Source of the DNA: Streptomyces solicavernae
GTDB lineage: Bacteria > Actinomycetota > Actinomycetes > Streptomycetales > Streptomycetaceae
NCBI RefSeq assembly: GCF_029968095.1
Contig: NZ_JASCIR010000012.1
Span: 62,001 to 126,000, forward strand
Length of the DNA stretch: 64,000 nucleotides
Reading direction: 5' to 3'
Shown: piece by piece, positions 28,566-38,103 of the stretch
How positions within the stretch are numbered: the stretch's first letter is position 1
Layout of the letters: each line of letters begins with the position of its first letter
The notes under the pieces: generated by a model
What the model was told of the DNA's origin: nothing
The model's database searches: none
The model's input: only the letters and a program-made list of their open reading frames with translations
Position numbers and translations under genes: made by a program

Positions 28566-29398
28566 CGAGGACGACCAACCCAGCGAACAAAGCGAACACA
28601 GCGAACACGGCAAAGGCAGCGAACACAGCGAACACGGCGGAGGCGACGGCCACCACCACCACCGCACGCCGCCCGCTCATCGCGATCCCCGCCCGGTTCT
28701 CCGCCACGACCTCCGCGCTGCGGTACGCGGCCGAGGTCAACGCCCGCGCCCTGATCGAGGCCGTCTGGCGGGCGGGCGGCGAACCCGCCACCGTCCACCC
28801 GTACGCCCCCGACGGCAGCTGCGACCCGGCCGAGGTCGCCGCCCGGCTCGCCCGCTTCGACGGCGTACTCCTGCCCGGCGGCGGCGACCTCGCCCCGCGG
28901 CGCTACGGGGCGGGCGCGGCGCACGAGGCGGTCTACGACGTGGACGAAGAACAGGACGCCTTCGACCTGGAGACCGCCCGCCAGGCGCTCGCGCTGCGGC
29001 TGCCGCTGCTCGCCGTCTGCCGGGGACTCCAGGTCGTCAACACGGCCCTGGGCGGCACGCTCCACCAGGACATGGGCGGCCCGGGCCGCGAACACCGCCA
29101 CGTCACCCACCCGGTGTCCCTCGCGCCGGGCTCCGCGGTCGCGGGCATCGTGGGCGGCGACAAGGCGGAGGCGTCCTGCTACCACCACCAGCACGTCGAC
29201 CGCCTCGCGGACGGCCTCACGGTCACCGCCCGCGCGGTGGACGGCACGATCGAGGCCGTCGAATCGGCCGCCCCGGCGGGCTGGTTCGTGGCCGTCCAGT
29301 GGCACCCGGAGGACACCGCCTCCTCGGACCCGGCTCAGCAGGGGTTCTTCGACGCGCTCGTCAGGGCGGCGGGCCCCATCAGCCCCTCCGGCGTTTGA
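28562..29398 (+). CDS. Class I glutamine amidotransferase-like gamma-glutamyl hydrolase, PuuD-like
   Basis: 278 residues from GTG 28562, again overlapping the preceding stop (GTGA). Nucleophile Cys153 in LAVCRGLQVVN, and His248/Glu250 in AVQWHPE form the triad of peptidase C26. FDGVLLPGGGDLAPRRYG and YHHQHVDRLA are typical of gamma-glutamyl-GABA hydrolase. It should remove glutamate from the oxidised gamma-glutamyl conjugate, closing a route opened by the GS-like ligase. The N-terminal 30 residues are Asn/Thr/Ala repeats. The last residues (ISPSGV) are encoded by a repetitive intergenic element that provides the stop. Confidence 0.9.
   Translation: MTRTTNPANKANTANTAKAANTANTAEATATTTTARRPLIAIPARFSATTSALRYAAEVNARALIEAVWRAGGEPATVHPYAPDGSCDPAEVAARLARFDGVLLPGGGDLAPRRYGAGAAHEAVYDVDEEQDAFDLETARQALALRLPLLAVCRGLQVVNTALGGTLHQDMGGPGREHRHVTHPVSLAPGSAVAGIVGGDKAEASCYHHQHVDRLADGLTVTARAVDGTIEAVESAAPAGWFVAVQWHPEDTASSDPAQQGFFDALVRAAGPISPSGV
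28579..28640. repeat. 9-bp GCGAACACA repeat in the PuuD-like N-terminus
   Basis: Six or so GCGAACACA/GCGAACACG units, two separated by GCAAAGGCA, give the Asn-Thr-Ala tract. Confidence 0.8.
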
Positions 29399-29407
29399 GG
29401 AGCGGGG
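29381..29407. repeat. REP-like palindromic element at the PuuD-like stop codon
   Basis: GCCCCTCCGGCGTTTGAGGA followed by GCGGGG has complementary CCCCTC and GAGG arms. I recall this motif as a common extragenic element in Streptomyces chromosomes. Here it encodes the last six residues and the TGA. Confidence 0.6.
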
Positions 29408-29419
29408 AGGGGATCAAAA

Positions 29420-29992
29420 TTACCCTTTCGCCCGCCGCCCGCTCCGCCGGGGCGCCGGCTCCGCCCCGCCCAACAGCTCCCGGCGCCGCTCCTCCCCGCG
29501 CTCCTCCACCTGCAGCACCACCCGCCGCAACCCGTCCGCGAGCCCCCGGCACTCCTCGTCGCTCAACTGCGAGGTGACGAACGCCTCTTCCTCGTTGAAC
29601 GCGGGGAACACCTCGCGCATGAACGCCTCGCCCTCGTCGGTGAGACGCAGCAGCACCAGCCGCCCGTCGCTCGGGTGGCCGGCCCGCCGCAGCAGCCCGC
29701 GCGACTCAAGGGTGCGCGCGACCCCCGTCAGGGTGCCCTTGGAGATTCCCGCCTCCTCGGCGATGTGCCGGGTCTCGGACTCGCCCCAGACCCACACCAC
29801 CCACAGGACGACGAACGCCGTCCACGTCAGATCGGAGCCGCGCAGCACGGAGTTCTCCAGGTGGTGCCGTACCGTGGCGGCGGCCCGGTAGATGTTCGCC
29901 ACGGCCGCCATCTGCTCGCGGCGGATCGCGATACCGCCGAGCTTGGCCTGCGCGAGCTTCTCCGCTTCCGTGATCGATCGGTGGCCCGGCAA
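29420..29992 (-). CDS. MarR-family regulator
   Basis: About 190 residues if started at TTG 29992, chosen for GAGGAG 6 nt upstream; ATG 29910 would remove 27 residues. The winged helix HIAEEAGISKGTLTGVARTL with the wing RRAGHPSDGRLVLLRLTDEG is standard MarR, with helical dimerisation segments on both sides. It converges on the PuuD-like gene and sits beside an Lrp-type gene on the same strand. Ligand and targets are not apparent. Confidence 0.85.
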   Translation of the reverse strand: MPGHRSITEAEKLAQAKLGGIAIRREQMAAVANIYRAAATVRHHLENSVLRGSDLTWTAFVVLWVVWVWGESETRHIAEEAGISKGTLTGVARTLESRGLLRRAGHPSDGRLVLLRLTDEGEAFMREVFPAFNEEEAFVTSQLSDEECRGLADGLRRVVLQVEERGEERRRELLGGAEPAPRRSGRRAKG

Positions 29993-30123
29993 GCTTGCTC
30001 CTCGGTCGTCTGGGCGACGGAACCGGACGCACCGCGCGGCCGGGTCGTTCGACACCGAAGTGTACGGGCGGGACCCGCGCGGCTCCCCGGAGAGCAGCAC
30101 ACCCGCCGCCCGCCCCGGCCCCC

Positions 30124-31185
30124 TCACGACCCGTCGAACGGATCCGACCACACATCCATCGGCACCACCCCCACACTGCGCCCCACCGGATCGAGCAGCC
30201 GCCCCATCCGCTTCACGAACCGCAGCACCACCGCCCGGTCGAGGACGACCAGTTGGGGAAACCGCTGCGCGAGCACCTGCTCCAGCCGCTCCGCGTCGTC
30301 CAGGGACCGCAGCCACGCGCTGTACGAGAGGTTGCCGCGGCTGCCCGTGAGGCCGAGGCACACCCGCGTCTCGGGCAGTTCGGCGAGCTGCCGGGCGATC
30401 TCCTCGCGCTCCGCACCCGGCACGTCCGCGAGCAGCCACGTCGCGATCGGCCACCCGGACAAGGGCTGCGCGACCTCGCACCGCAACTCCAGGTCCCCGC
30501 CCGCGACCAGGGTGTGCAACCGCCGCCGTACGGTGCTGACGCTCACCCCGAGCCCGTCGGCCAGCTCGGTGAGCGGGGCCCGCCCGTCGGTGCACAGCCG
30601 CAGCAGCAACTGCCGGTCCTGCGCGGTGAGCCGGCGCGCCCCGGCCGTCGCCGCACGCTCGGGCCCGTCCGCCGCGAGCCGGGCCCGCTGGCGCGGGTCG
30701 AGGGCGCGCGGCCGCCAGTCGCCGCCCTGTGCGTGCACGCTGGTGATGAGGTGGCTGCGCGTATCCCGTACGCCCGGCAGCGCGCCCAGGGACTCGACCA
30801 GATACCGCGACAGCGCCGCGAGACTCGGCACGGCCACCGTCACGAGCAGGTCCCGGCTGCCCGTGGTGTGCTCCACGGTGAACGCGTGCGGCCGCTGCGC
30901 GAGCGTCCCGGCGACCTCCAGGGACCGCCCCGCCTCGCAGCGCACCTCGACCACCGCGGTGAACACCCGCCCCGTCTCCCGCCCCAGTTGCGGCGTCACC
31001 CAGGCGAGCCCGGCGTCCGCCATCCGCGACCAGCGCCGGGCCACCGTCACCGGATCCAGATCGAGGGCCGCGCCCACCCGCGTCCACGGGGCGCGCGGAT
31101 CGAGCTGCAGGGCATGGACGAGGCTCAGATCGGTCTCGTCGATGGCCGACGCATCTGCGAACGAATCCTGCACGTCATCTGTCAT
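30124..31185 (-). CDS. Lrp/AsnC-family regulator with two HTH-RAM halves
   Basis: 353 residues, about twice the usual length: an N-terminal HTH (ETDLSLVHALQLDPRAPWTR) with an AsnC ligand domain, then a second HTH (LTELADGLGVSVSTVRRRL) with a second RAM-like domain. There is no ribosome site; TATTTT lies 6 nt before ATG 31185 on the minus strand, so the transcript is probably leaderless. It is divergent from an M20 amidohydrolase and MHS transporter and should control them in response to an amino acid or amide. Confidence 0.87.
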   Translation of the reverse strand: MTDDVQDSFADASAIDETDLSLVHALQLDPRAPWTRVGAALDLDPVTVARRWSRMADAGLAWVTPQLGRETGRVFTAVVEVRCEAGRSLEVAGTLAQRPHAFTVEHTTGSRDLLVTVAVPSLAALSRYLVESLGALPGVRDTRSHLITSVHAQGGDWRPRALDPRQRARLAADGPERAATAGARRLTAQDRQLLLRLCTDGRAPLTELADGLGVSVSTVRRRLHTLVAGGDLELRCEVAQPLSGWPIATWLLADVPGAEREEIARQLAELPETRVCLGLTGSRGNLSYSAWLRSLDDAERLEQVLAQRFPQLVVLDRAVVLRFVKRMGRLLDPVGRSVGVVPMDVWSDPFDGS

Positions 31186-31203
31186 GCAAGAAAAATAGCT
31201 GCA
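31185..31203. promoter_or_regulatory. Probable Lrp operator
   Basis: TGCAAGAAAAATAGCTGCA is a 19-bp imperfect palindrome with an A-rich core, touching the start codon of the minus-strand Lrp gene and containing its -10 box. This geometry fits autoregulation. Confidence 0.5.
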
Positions 31204-31277
31204 AAATCCTGGCCACGGTCGCTCGGGCGGCACGCTTTCCACCACCTCACCCCCGCCCCCGACGAAAGGAGCACCCC

Positions 31278-32480
31278 ATGTCGGTCCGTGACGACGCGGC
31301 CGCGGTGCACGACGACCTCGTCCGCCTGCGCCGCGCCCTGCACGCCGAGCCCGAGACCGGCCTCGACCTGCCCCGTACGCAGGAGAAGGTCCTCACCGCA
31401 CTCGACGGACTCCCGCTGCACACCACGACGGGCGCCGGCCTCAGCTCGGTCACCGGAGTCCTGCACGGGGCGCGGCCGGGCCCGACGGTCCTGCTGCGCG
31501 GCGACATGGACGCCCTGCCGCTCACCGAGGCCGTCGACCTCGGCCACCGCTCCCGGATCGACGGGCGCATGCACGCCTGCGGGCACGACCTGCACACCGC
31601 CATGCTCGTCGGCGCCGCCCGGCTTCTCGCCGCCCGGCGGGACACGCTCGCCGGGCAGGTCGTGTTCATGTTCCAGCCCGGCGAGGAGGGCTTCGACGGG
31701 GCCGGGCGGATGCTCGACGAGGGCGTCCTGGACGCGGCGGGCCCGGACGCCGGACCGGTCGCCGCGTACGCGCTGCACGTCAACTCGGCCGGGTTGCCCC
31801 GGGGTACGTTCCAGACCCGCCGCGGACCGGTGCTCGCCGCCTCGGACCAGCTGAGCGTGACCGTCCGGGGCTCGGGCGGCCACGGCTCCGCCCCGCACCG
31901 CGCGCAGGACCCCGTGCCGGCCGCCTGCGAGATGGTCACCGCGCTCCAGACCTTCGCCACCCGCACCTTCGACCCGTTCGACCCGGTCGTGCTGACCGTG
32001 GGCTCCTTCCACGCCGGCACGAAGAGCAACGTCATCCCGGACCGGGCCCGCTTCGAGGCGACCGTCCGCTCCTTCTCGCCCGCCGCCCACGCCCGCGTGA
32101 AGGACGGCGCGGTCCGCGTCTGCCGGGGCATCGCCGCCGCCCACGGCCTGGACGTCGACGTCGACTACGCCGAGCAGTACCCGGTCACCGTCAACGACCA
32201 CGAGGAGGCCGAGTTCGTCGCCGACACCGTGGCCGAGGTGCACGGCGAGGAACGGTACGCGTGGGCCGAGCAGCCGCTGACCGCATCCGAGGACTTCTCC
32301 CGCATACTCGGCGAAGTCCCCGGCGCGATGGTCATGCTCGGCGCCTGCCCACCCGACCGCGACCCCGCGCGGGCGCCGTACAACCACTCCCCGCTGGCCG
32401 AGTTCGACGACGCGGTCCTGGGCGACGGCGCCGCCCTCTACGCGGAACTCGCCCTGCGCCGCCTGGCCCGCGCCGACTAG
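31278..32480 (+). CDS. M20D amidohydrolase (hippurate/N-acyl amino acid hydrolase)
   Basis: 400 residues. Metal-site motifs GDMDALPLTE, HACGHDLHTAMLVGAARLL and FQPGEEGFDGAGRML, the dimerisation domain beginning QLSVTVRGSGGHGSAPH, and the final SEDFSRIL with NHSP are all typical of peptidase M20D, which cleaves N-acyl or hippurate-type amides to an amino acid and a carboxylic acid. AAAGGAG precedes ATG 31278. The MHS transporter that follows 83 nt later probably imports the substrate. Confidence 0.9.
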   Translation: MSVRDDAAAVHDDLVRLRRALHAEPETGLDLPRTQEKVLTALDGLPLHTTTGAGLSSVTGVLHGARPGPTVLLRGDMDALPLTEAVDLGHRSRIDGRMHACGHDLHTAMLVGAARLLAARRDTLAGQVVFMFQPGEEGFDGAGRMLDEGVLDAAGPDAGPVAAYALHVNSAGLPRGTFQTRRGPVLAASDQLSVTVRGSGGHGSAPHRAQDPVPAACEMVTALQTFATRTFDPFDPVVLTVGSFHAGTKSNVIPDRARFEATVRSFSPAAHARVKDGAVRVCRGIAAAHGLDVDVDYAEQYPVTVNDHEEAEFVADTVAEVHGEERYAWAEQPLTASEDFSRILGEVPGAMVMLGACPPDRDPARAPYNHSPLAEFDDAVLGDGAALYAELALRRLARAD

Positions 32481-32563
32481 GGCACCATCACGCCGAGCCG
32501 CCCCCACGCCGCCCCCCACGCCGCACCGCACGCCCCCCTCCTCCCCGTACTCCGGAGTCGCCG

Positions 32564-33940
32564 ATGCCCCGCGAACCGCACCCCACGGAAGCCGTCGCCG
32601 CCACCACGGCCACCGATGCCCCCGCCCCCGCTCCTTCCCCCGCGCCCGCGCCCGCTCCCGCCCCCGCAGGGGCCCGCGCGTCCCGCCGCCGCACCGTCTT
32701 CGGCACCGGCATCGGCAACGCGCTGGAGTGGTACGACTGGAACATCTACGCGGTGTTCACCCCGTTCTTCGCCCCGCAGTTCTTCCCCGGCTCCGACCCG
32801 GCGTCCGCCCTGATGGCCACGCTGGCGATCTTCGCGGTGGGGTTCCTGATGCGTCCGCTCGGCGGCCTGGTCTTCGGCCGGCTCAGCGACCGCAAGGGCC
32901 GCCGCATCGCCATGATCGTCTCGGTGGGCCTGGCGTCGGCGGGCAGCCTGGTCATCGGTCTCGCCCCGACGCACGCGACGATCGGGGTCGGCGCCTCGGT
33001 CCTGCTCCTGGTCACCCGGCTCGTCCAGGGCCTGGCCCACGGCGGCGAGCTGCCCGCCGCCCAGACGTACGTGTCCGAGATGGCCCCGCACGGCCGCCGC
33101 GGCCGCTGGTCCAGCCTGATCTACGTCTCCGGGACCTGCGGCATCGTCGTGGGCGAGGTCCTCGCCGCGATCCTCGCCGGCACCCTCAGCGAGGGGCAGC
33201 TGCACTCCTGGGGCTGGCGGGTGCCGTTCCTCGTCGGCGGCCTGATCGGCGCGTACGCGCTGGTGACGCGGATGCGTCTGGCCGAGACGGAGGCGTTCGA
33301 GAACCAGCGCAAGCAGGGCGCCGCGACCGCCGCGCCGCGTGCCTCCCTGTGGCGCGACTTCCGCGCCAACCGCCGCGCCTGCCTGCGCGTCGTCGGCATC
33401 ACCCTGGGCGGCACGGTCACCTACTACACCTGGGTCGTCTCGGCGCCCGCGCAGGCCATCGCCGTCAAGGACTTCGACCCGGAGGCGGCGCTGTGGGCGG
33501 GCGTCCTCGCCAACCTCGTCTTCATCGCCGTACTGCCGCTGTTCGGCATCCTCTCCGACCGCGTCGGCCGCAAGCCGGTGATGCTCCTGTCGTACGTCGG
33601 CATCCTGGTCCTGACGTTCCCGCTCGACCTGCTGATCCGCGACCAGGTGTGGCAGCTCGGGGTGGCCATGACCATCGCGATGCTGTTCATCGCCGCGAGC
33701 TCGGCGATCCTGCCGACGGTGTACGCGGAGATGTTCCCGACGGGCATGCGCACGGCCGGGGTCGCGGTGCCGTACGCCTTCGCCGTCGCGGCGTGCGGGG
33801 GCAGCGCCGCCTACCTGCAGACCTGGCTCGGCTCGCAGGGGCTCGGGCACGTGTTCCTGCTGTACACCATGGCGCTGCTGCTGCTCGCGGTGGTCGTGAT
33901 CTGGCGCATGCCGGAGACGAAGGACGTCGAACTGACCTGA
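32564..33940 (+). CDS. MFS transporter, MHS type
   Basis: 458 residues with 12 helices. Motifs GNALEWYDWNIYA, FGRLSDRKGRR and DRVGRKPV are those of metabolite:H+ symporters. Start ATG 32564 with CCGGAG upstream. The first 40 residues are Ala/Pro repeats (APAPAPAPAG) ahead of the membrane domain. Co-directional with the M20D amidohydrolase; uptake of an acyl-amino acid or aromatic acid is inferred. Confidence 0.87.
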   Translation: MPREPHPTEAVAATTATDAPAPAPSPAPAPAPAPAGARASRRRTVFGTGIGNALEWYDWNIYAVFTPFFAPQFFPGSDPASALMATLAIFAVGFLMRPLGGLVFGRLSDRKGRRIAMIVSVGLASAGSLVIGLAPTHATIGVGASVLLLVTRLVQGLAHGGELPAAQTYVSEMAPHGRRGRWSSLIYVSGTCGIVVGEVLAAILAGTLSEGQLHSWGWRVPFLVGGLIGAYALVTRMRLAETEAFENQRKQGAATAAPRASLWRDFRANRRACLRVVGITLGGTVTYYTWVVSAPAQAIAVKDFDPEAALWAGVLANLVFIAVLPLFGILSDRVGRKPVMLLSYVGILVLTFPLDLLIRDQVWQLGVAMTIAMLFIAASSAILPTVYAEMFPTGMRTAGVAVPYAFAVAACGGSAAYLQTWLGSQGLGHVFLLYTMALLLLAVVVIWRMPETKDVELT

Positions 33941-34068
33941 GCGGCATGGGCCGTTGACGGCGCGAACGTCGACGGCGGGGGAGCGGAGGGCGGCGCCACC
34001 GGTGCGGTGGGGCCGCCCTCGGCGATGGCGGGGTGCCTCACCCCTCATGCCTCACCCCTGCTGCCCCA

Positions 34069-35483
<1,415 letters not shown>

Positions 35484-35502
35484 GACTGCATGCTATGCCT
35501 GT

Positions 35503-35519
35503 GTGGCAGAATCTGCCAC
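35503..35519. promoter_or_regulatory. TetR operator palindrome
   Basis: GTGGCAGA-A-TCTGCCAC: perfect 8-bp arms around one base, about 20 bp before the TetR start codon, between the likely -35 and -10 boxes. Confidence 0.8.
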
Positions 35520-35570
35520 CAATGTGCCGGGTGACCAGCCGGGCGAAGGCTCAGGCGCAACGGACGGCAG

Positions 35571-35710
35571 CGAACGACGGCGATCGACGGCGATCGACAG
35601 CGAACGACGGCGATCGACAGCGATCGACAACGAACGACGGCGATCGACAGCGATCGACAACGAATGACAGCGATCGACAGCGATCGACAACGAATGACAG
35701 CGAACGACAC
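35571..35710. repeat. 14 x 10-bp array CGATCGACAG / CGAACGACGG
   Basis: Fourteen consecutive 10-bp units in exact register, with variants CGATCGACGG, CGATCGACAG, CGATCGACAA, CGAACGACGG and CGAATGACAG. A 30-bp higher-order order is visible in part. Seven units contain the palindrome CGATCG. The array ends 3 nt before the first ATG of the lipoprotein gene. The period equals about one helical turn and is not a multiple of three. Confidence 0.92.
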
Positions 35711-35712
35711 GA

Positions 35713-36990
35713 ATGATGGGACGGCAGGACCAAGTGCGGCGACGGCGTTTCCTCCAGCAGACGGCCTCCCTCGCCTCGGGAGCGGCACTCGGCCTGGCAG
35801 GCTGCGGCGCCGACGAGGCCAGGACCCCGCTGCGGGTGCTGGTGGCCAGTTACGACGACAGCGTCGGCGCCGCCATCGGCGACCAGTGGGGCGACGTCGC
35901 CAAGGCCTTCGAGAAGAAGCACCCGACCATCGAGGTCACCGTCGAACGCGTGCCGTTCGCGAAGCTGGACGCCACGCTCGCCCGCCGCGTGGAGCAGGGC
36001 CGGGCCCCCGACATCGCCCAGTCCAACCTCTTCGCGAGCTACGCAGAGGACCAGCTCCTGTACGCCGCATCGGACCTCTTCGACATCGCCACCGAGTCCG
36101 ACTTCACGCTGTCCCTCGCCCGCGCCGGCCGGTTCCAGCGCGTCCAGTACGGCATCCCGCTGATGGCCAGCACCTCGCGCCTCTTCTACAACAAGGCCCT
36201 CTTCGCCGAGGCGGGCGTCGCCGGCCCGCCGCGCACCTGGACCGAACTGCGCGCCACGGCACAGGCGTTGAAGGCCGGCGGCGTCCCCACCCCGTACGGC
36301 CTCCAGTTCGGCCCCGAGGCCGCCGAGGACGAGCTGTACGCCTGGCTGCTCGCCGGCGAGGGCGACTACACCACGTCCAGCGGCTACGACTTCGACTCCG
36401 AGGTGAACGTCGACACGCTCACCTGGCTCCGCGACAACCTGGCCGCCCCGGGCCTCGCAGGCCGGGACCCGGCGAAGCTGAGCCGCACCGCCGCCTACGA
36501 GCAGTTCCTCGGCGGACGCATCGGCATGATGCTCGCCCACCCCGTCCTGATGGACGCCGCCGACCACGTCGAACTCCCTTACGCGCACGCCGCGTTCCCC
36601 TCCCGGGACGGCGGCGCGGCCCCGCCCGTCGGCATCAACGACTGGCTCCTCGCCTTCCGCGCCAACGGCCGCCGCGCCGCCTGCTCCGCGTTCCTCGAAT
36701 TCGTCTACGGCAAGGAGTCCGCGGCGAGTTACGGCGGCGGACAGGCCGCCGCCCTGCCCGTCACCGAGTCCGGCGCCGAAGCCGTCGCCGGCAACGACCG
36801 CCTCGGCAAGTTCATCGACCAGCTGCCGCGCGCACGCTTCCAGCCGACCGGCATGCGCTCCTGGCCCGCCGTCCGCAAGGAGATCCGCACGGAGATCGGC
36901 GGCGCGGTCCGCCCCGGCGGCGACCCGGACGCCGTGCTGCGCTCCCTGCAGGCCGGCGCCACCCGCAGCGAGGCCTTGGCCGAATCCTGA
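35713..36990 (+). CDS. ABC-type extracellular solute-binding lipoprotein, orphan
   Basis: 425 residues (GTG 35734 is an alternative start with AGGA just before it, and gives a cleaner signal: RRRRFLQQTASL, lipobox LAGC). The mature protein is a family 1 (sugar) solute-binding protein: VTVERVPFAKLDATL, APDIAQSNLFASYAEDQ, YGIPLMASTSRLFYNK and RTWTELRATAQAL are the usual landmarks. No permease or ATPase gene is near, so it may serve a transporter elsewhere or act as a sensor. The 10-bp array immediately upstream is its most striking neighbour. Confidence 0.85.
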   Translation: MMGRQDQVRRRRFLQQTASLASGAALGLAGCGADEARTPLRVLVASYDDSVGAAIGDQWGDVAKAFEKKHPTIEVTVERVPFAKLDATLARRVEQGRAPDIAQSNLFASYAEDQLLYAASDLFDIATESDFTLSLARAGRFQRVQYGIPLMASTSRLFYNKALFAEAGVAGPPRTWTELRATAQALKAGGVPTPYGLQFGPEAAEDELYAWLLAGEGDYTTSSGYDFDSEVNVDTLTWLRDNLAAPGLAGRDPAKLSRTAAYEQFLGGRIGMMLAHPVLMDAADHVELPYAHAAFPSRDGGAAPPVGINDWLLAFRANGRRAACSAFLEFVYGKESAASYGGGQAAALPVTESGAEAVAGNDRLGKFIDQLPRARFQPTGMRSWPAVRKEIRTEIGGAVRPGGDPDAVLRSLQAGATRSEALAES

Positions 36991-37159
36991 ACACGCCCGC
37001 CGCCGCGGGGCGTTGTCAGTGGCAGCCCTTACGTTCGTCCCTCCGCGCCCTGCGGCGGGCGCTCCGGCGGGACGCTCCGCTGCCGCGCGGCGATGAGTTT
37101 GGGCGACGGGCCGGGTCTACCCGTACGGGGGCCGCCGCAGCGGACGTGAGGAGAAAGCC

Positions 37160-37735
37160 ATGACCGCCACCTACACCTTCGACGTCTTCAGCAGCCTCGA
37201 CGGCTACGGGGGCGCCGGCGGCGACTGGACCGGCTACTGGGGCCGACAGGGCCCCGAACTGCTCGACCACCGCCTCTCCCAGTACGAGGAGGAGCAGCGC
37301 ATGATCCTCGGCGCCCACACGTACCGCCTGTTCGTGCAGATGCTCGCCGACAGCACCGAGGACTCCGACGTACGCGACCCCTGGGTCACACGGATGCGTA
37401 ACCTGCCCCTCACGGTGGTGTCGACGACGCTGGCGGGCCCGCTCGACTGGCCGGACGCGACCGTCGCGCACGGGGACGCCGTGGATGTCGTCGCCCGGCT
37501 CAAGAAGGAGTCCGACGTCCCGCTGCGCTCCCACGGCAGCCTGTCGATGAACCGCGCACTCCTCGCCGCGGGCCTGGTCGACCGCCTGCAGGTGACGCTC
37601 TTCCCCGTGATCACCGGCGCGTCCGGCCTCGACCCGGTCTTCCGCGGCGCGGCCGACTTCGACCTGGAGCTGGTCGAGCAGCGCACCCTCGACGGCCACA
37701 TCCAGGAGCTGATCTACCGGCCCACGCTCCACTGA
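37160..37735 (+). CDS. Dihydrofolate-reductase-like (RibD C-terminal) protein
   Basis: 191 residues with the dfrA/RibD_C fold: an N-terminal strand YTFDVFSSLDGYGG, ILGAHTYRLF, and a C-terminal LTPVIT-like LFPVITGASGLDPVF. GAGGAG precedes ATG 37160. Such stand-alone proteins are NADPH-binding reductases of unknown substrate, common in Streptomyces. No folate or riboflavin genes are near. Confidence 0.82.
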   Translation: MTATYTFDVFSSLDGYGGAGGDWTGYWGRQGPELLDHRLSQYEEEQRMILGAHTYRLFVQMLADSTEDSDVRDPWVTRMRNLPLTVVSTTLAGPLDWPDATVAHGDAVDVVARLKKESDVPLRSHGSLSMNRALLAAGLVDRLQVTLFPVITGASGLDPVFRGAADFDLELVEQRTLDGHIQELIYRPTLH

Positions 37736-38103
37736 GCCGTACGCCCGCGCGGCCCGAAGGCGCCGCGTTCCTGCGGGCGTCGGCCTGCCCGCCACGGCCG
37801 GGCAGCCGCATCCGGAGAACCCAGGTCAAACGCAGGAACGGCCAAGGAAAAGAGGGAGTCAAGTGTGCGGGTGTGGCCGGATCTGAGGCGCGCGTGACGG
37901 AAGGGGCGCGCTAGCCTGGCAGTTGGTTGTCTGGGGCAATCAAAACACCTGGGTGGGCCCACTCACCCCGGGCGCTGCGCGCTGCGCGCACGCCGCACGC
38001 ACACGCCGCCCCGGACCACCGCTGACCACCGCTGACCACCAGAGCACCACCCACCGGCACGCGCAGGGACGAGCGGGCGCCGGTGACGTCAGAAGGACAC
38101 CTC
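37736..38103. other. 368-bp gap before the acyl-CoA ligase gene
   Basis: No gene is supportable. Near 37923-37950 there is an AT-richer segment (TTGTCTGGGGCAATC) that may be the promoter of the ligase gene; I cannot assign boxes with confidence. The final bases carry the AGAAGGA ribosome site. Confidence 0.4.
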
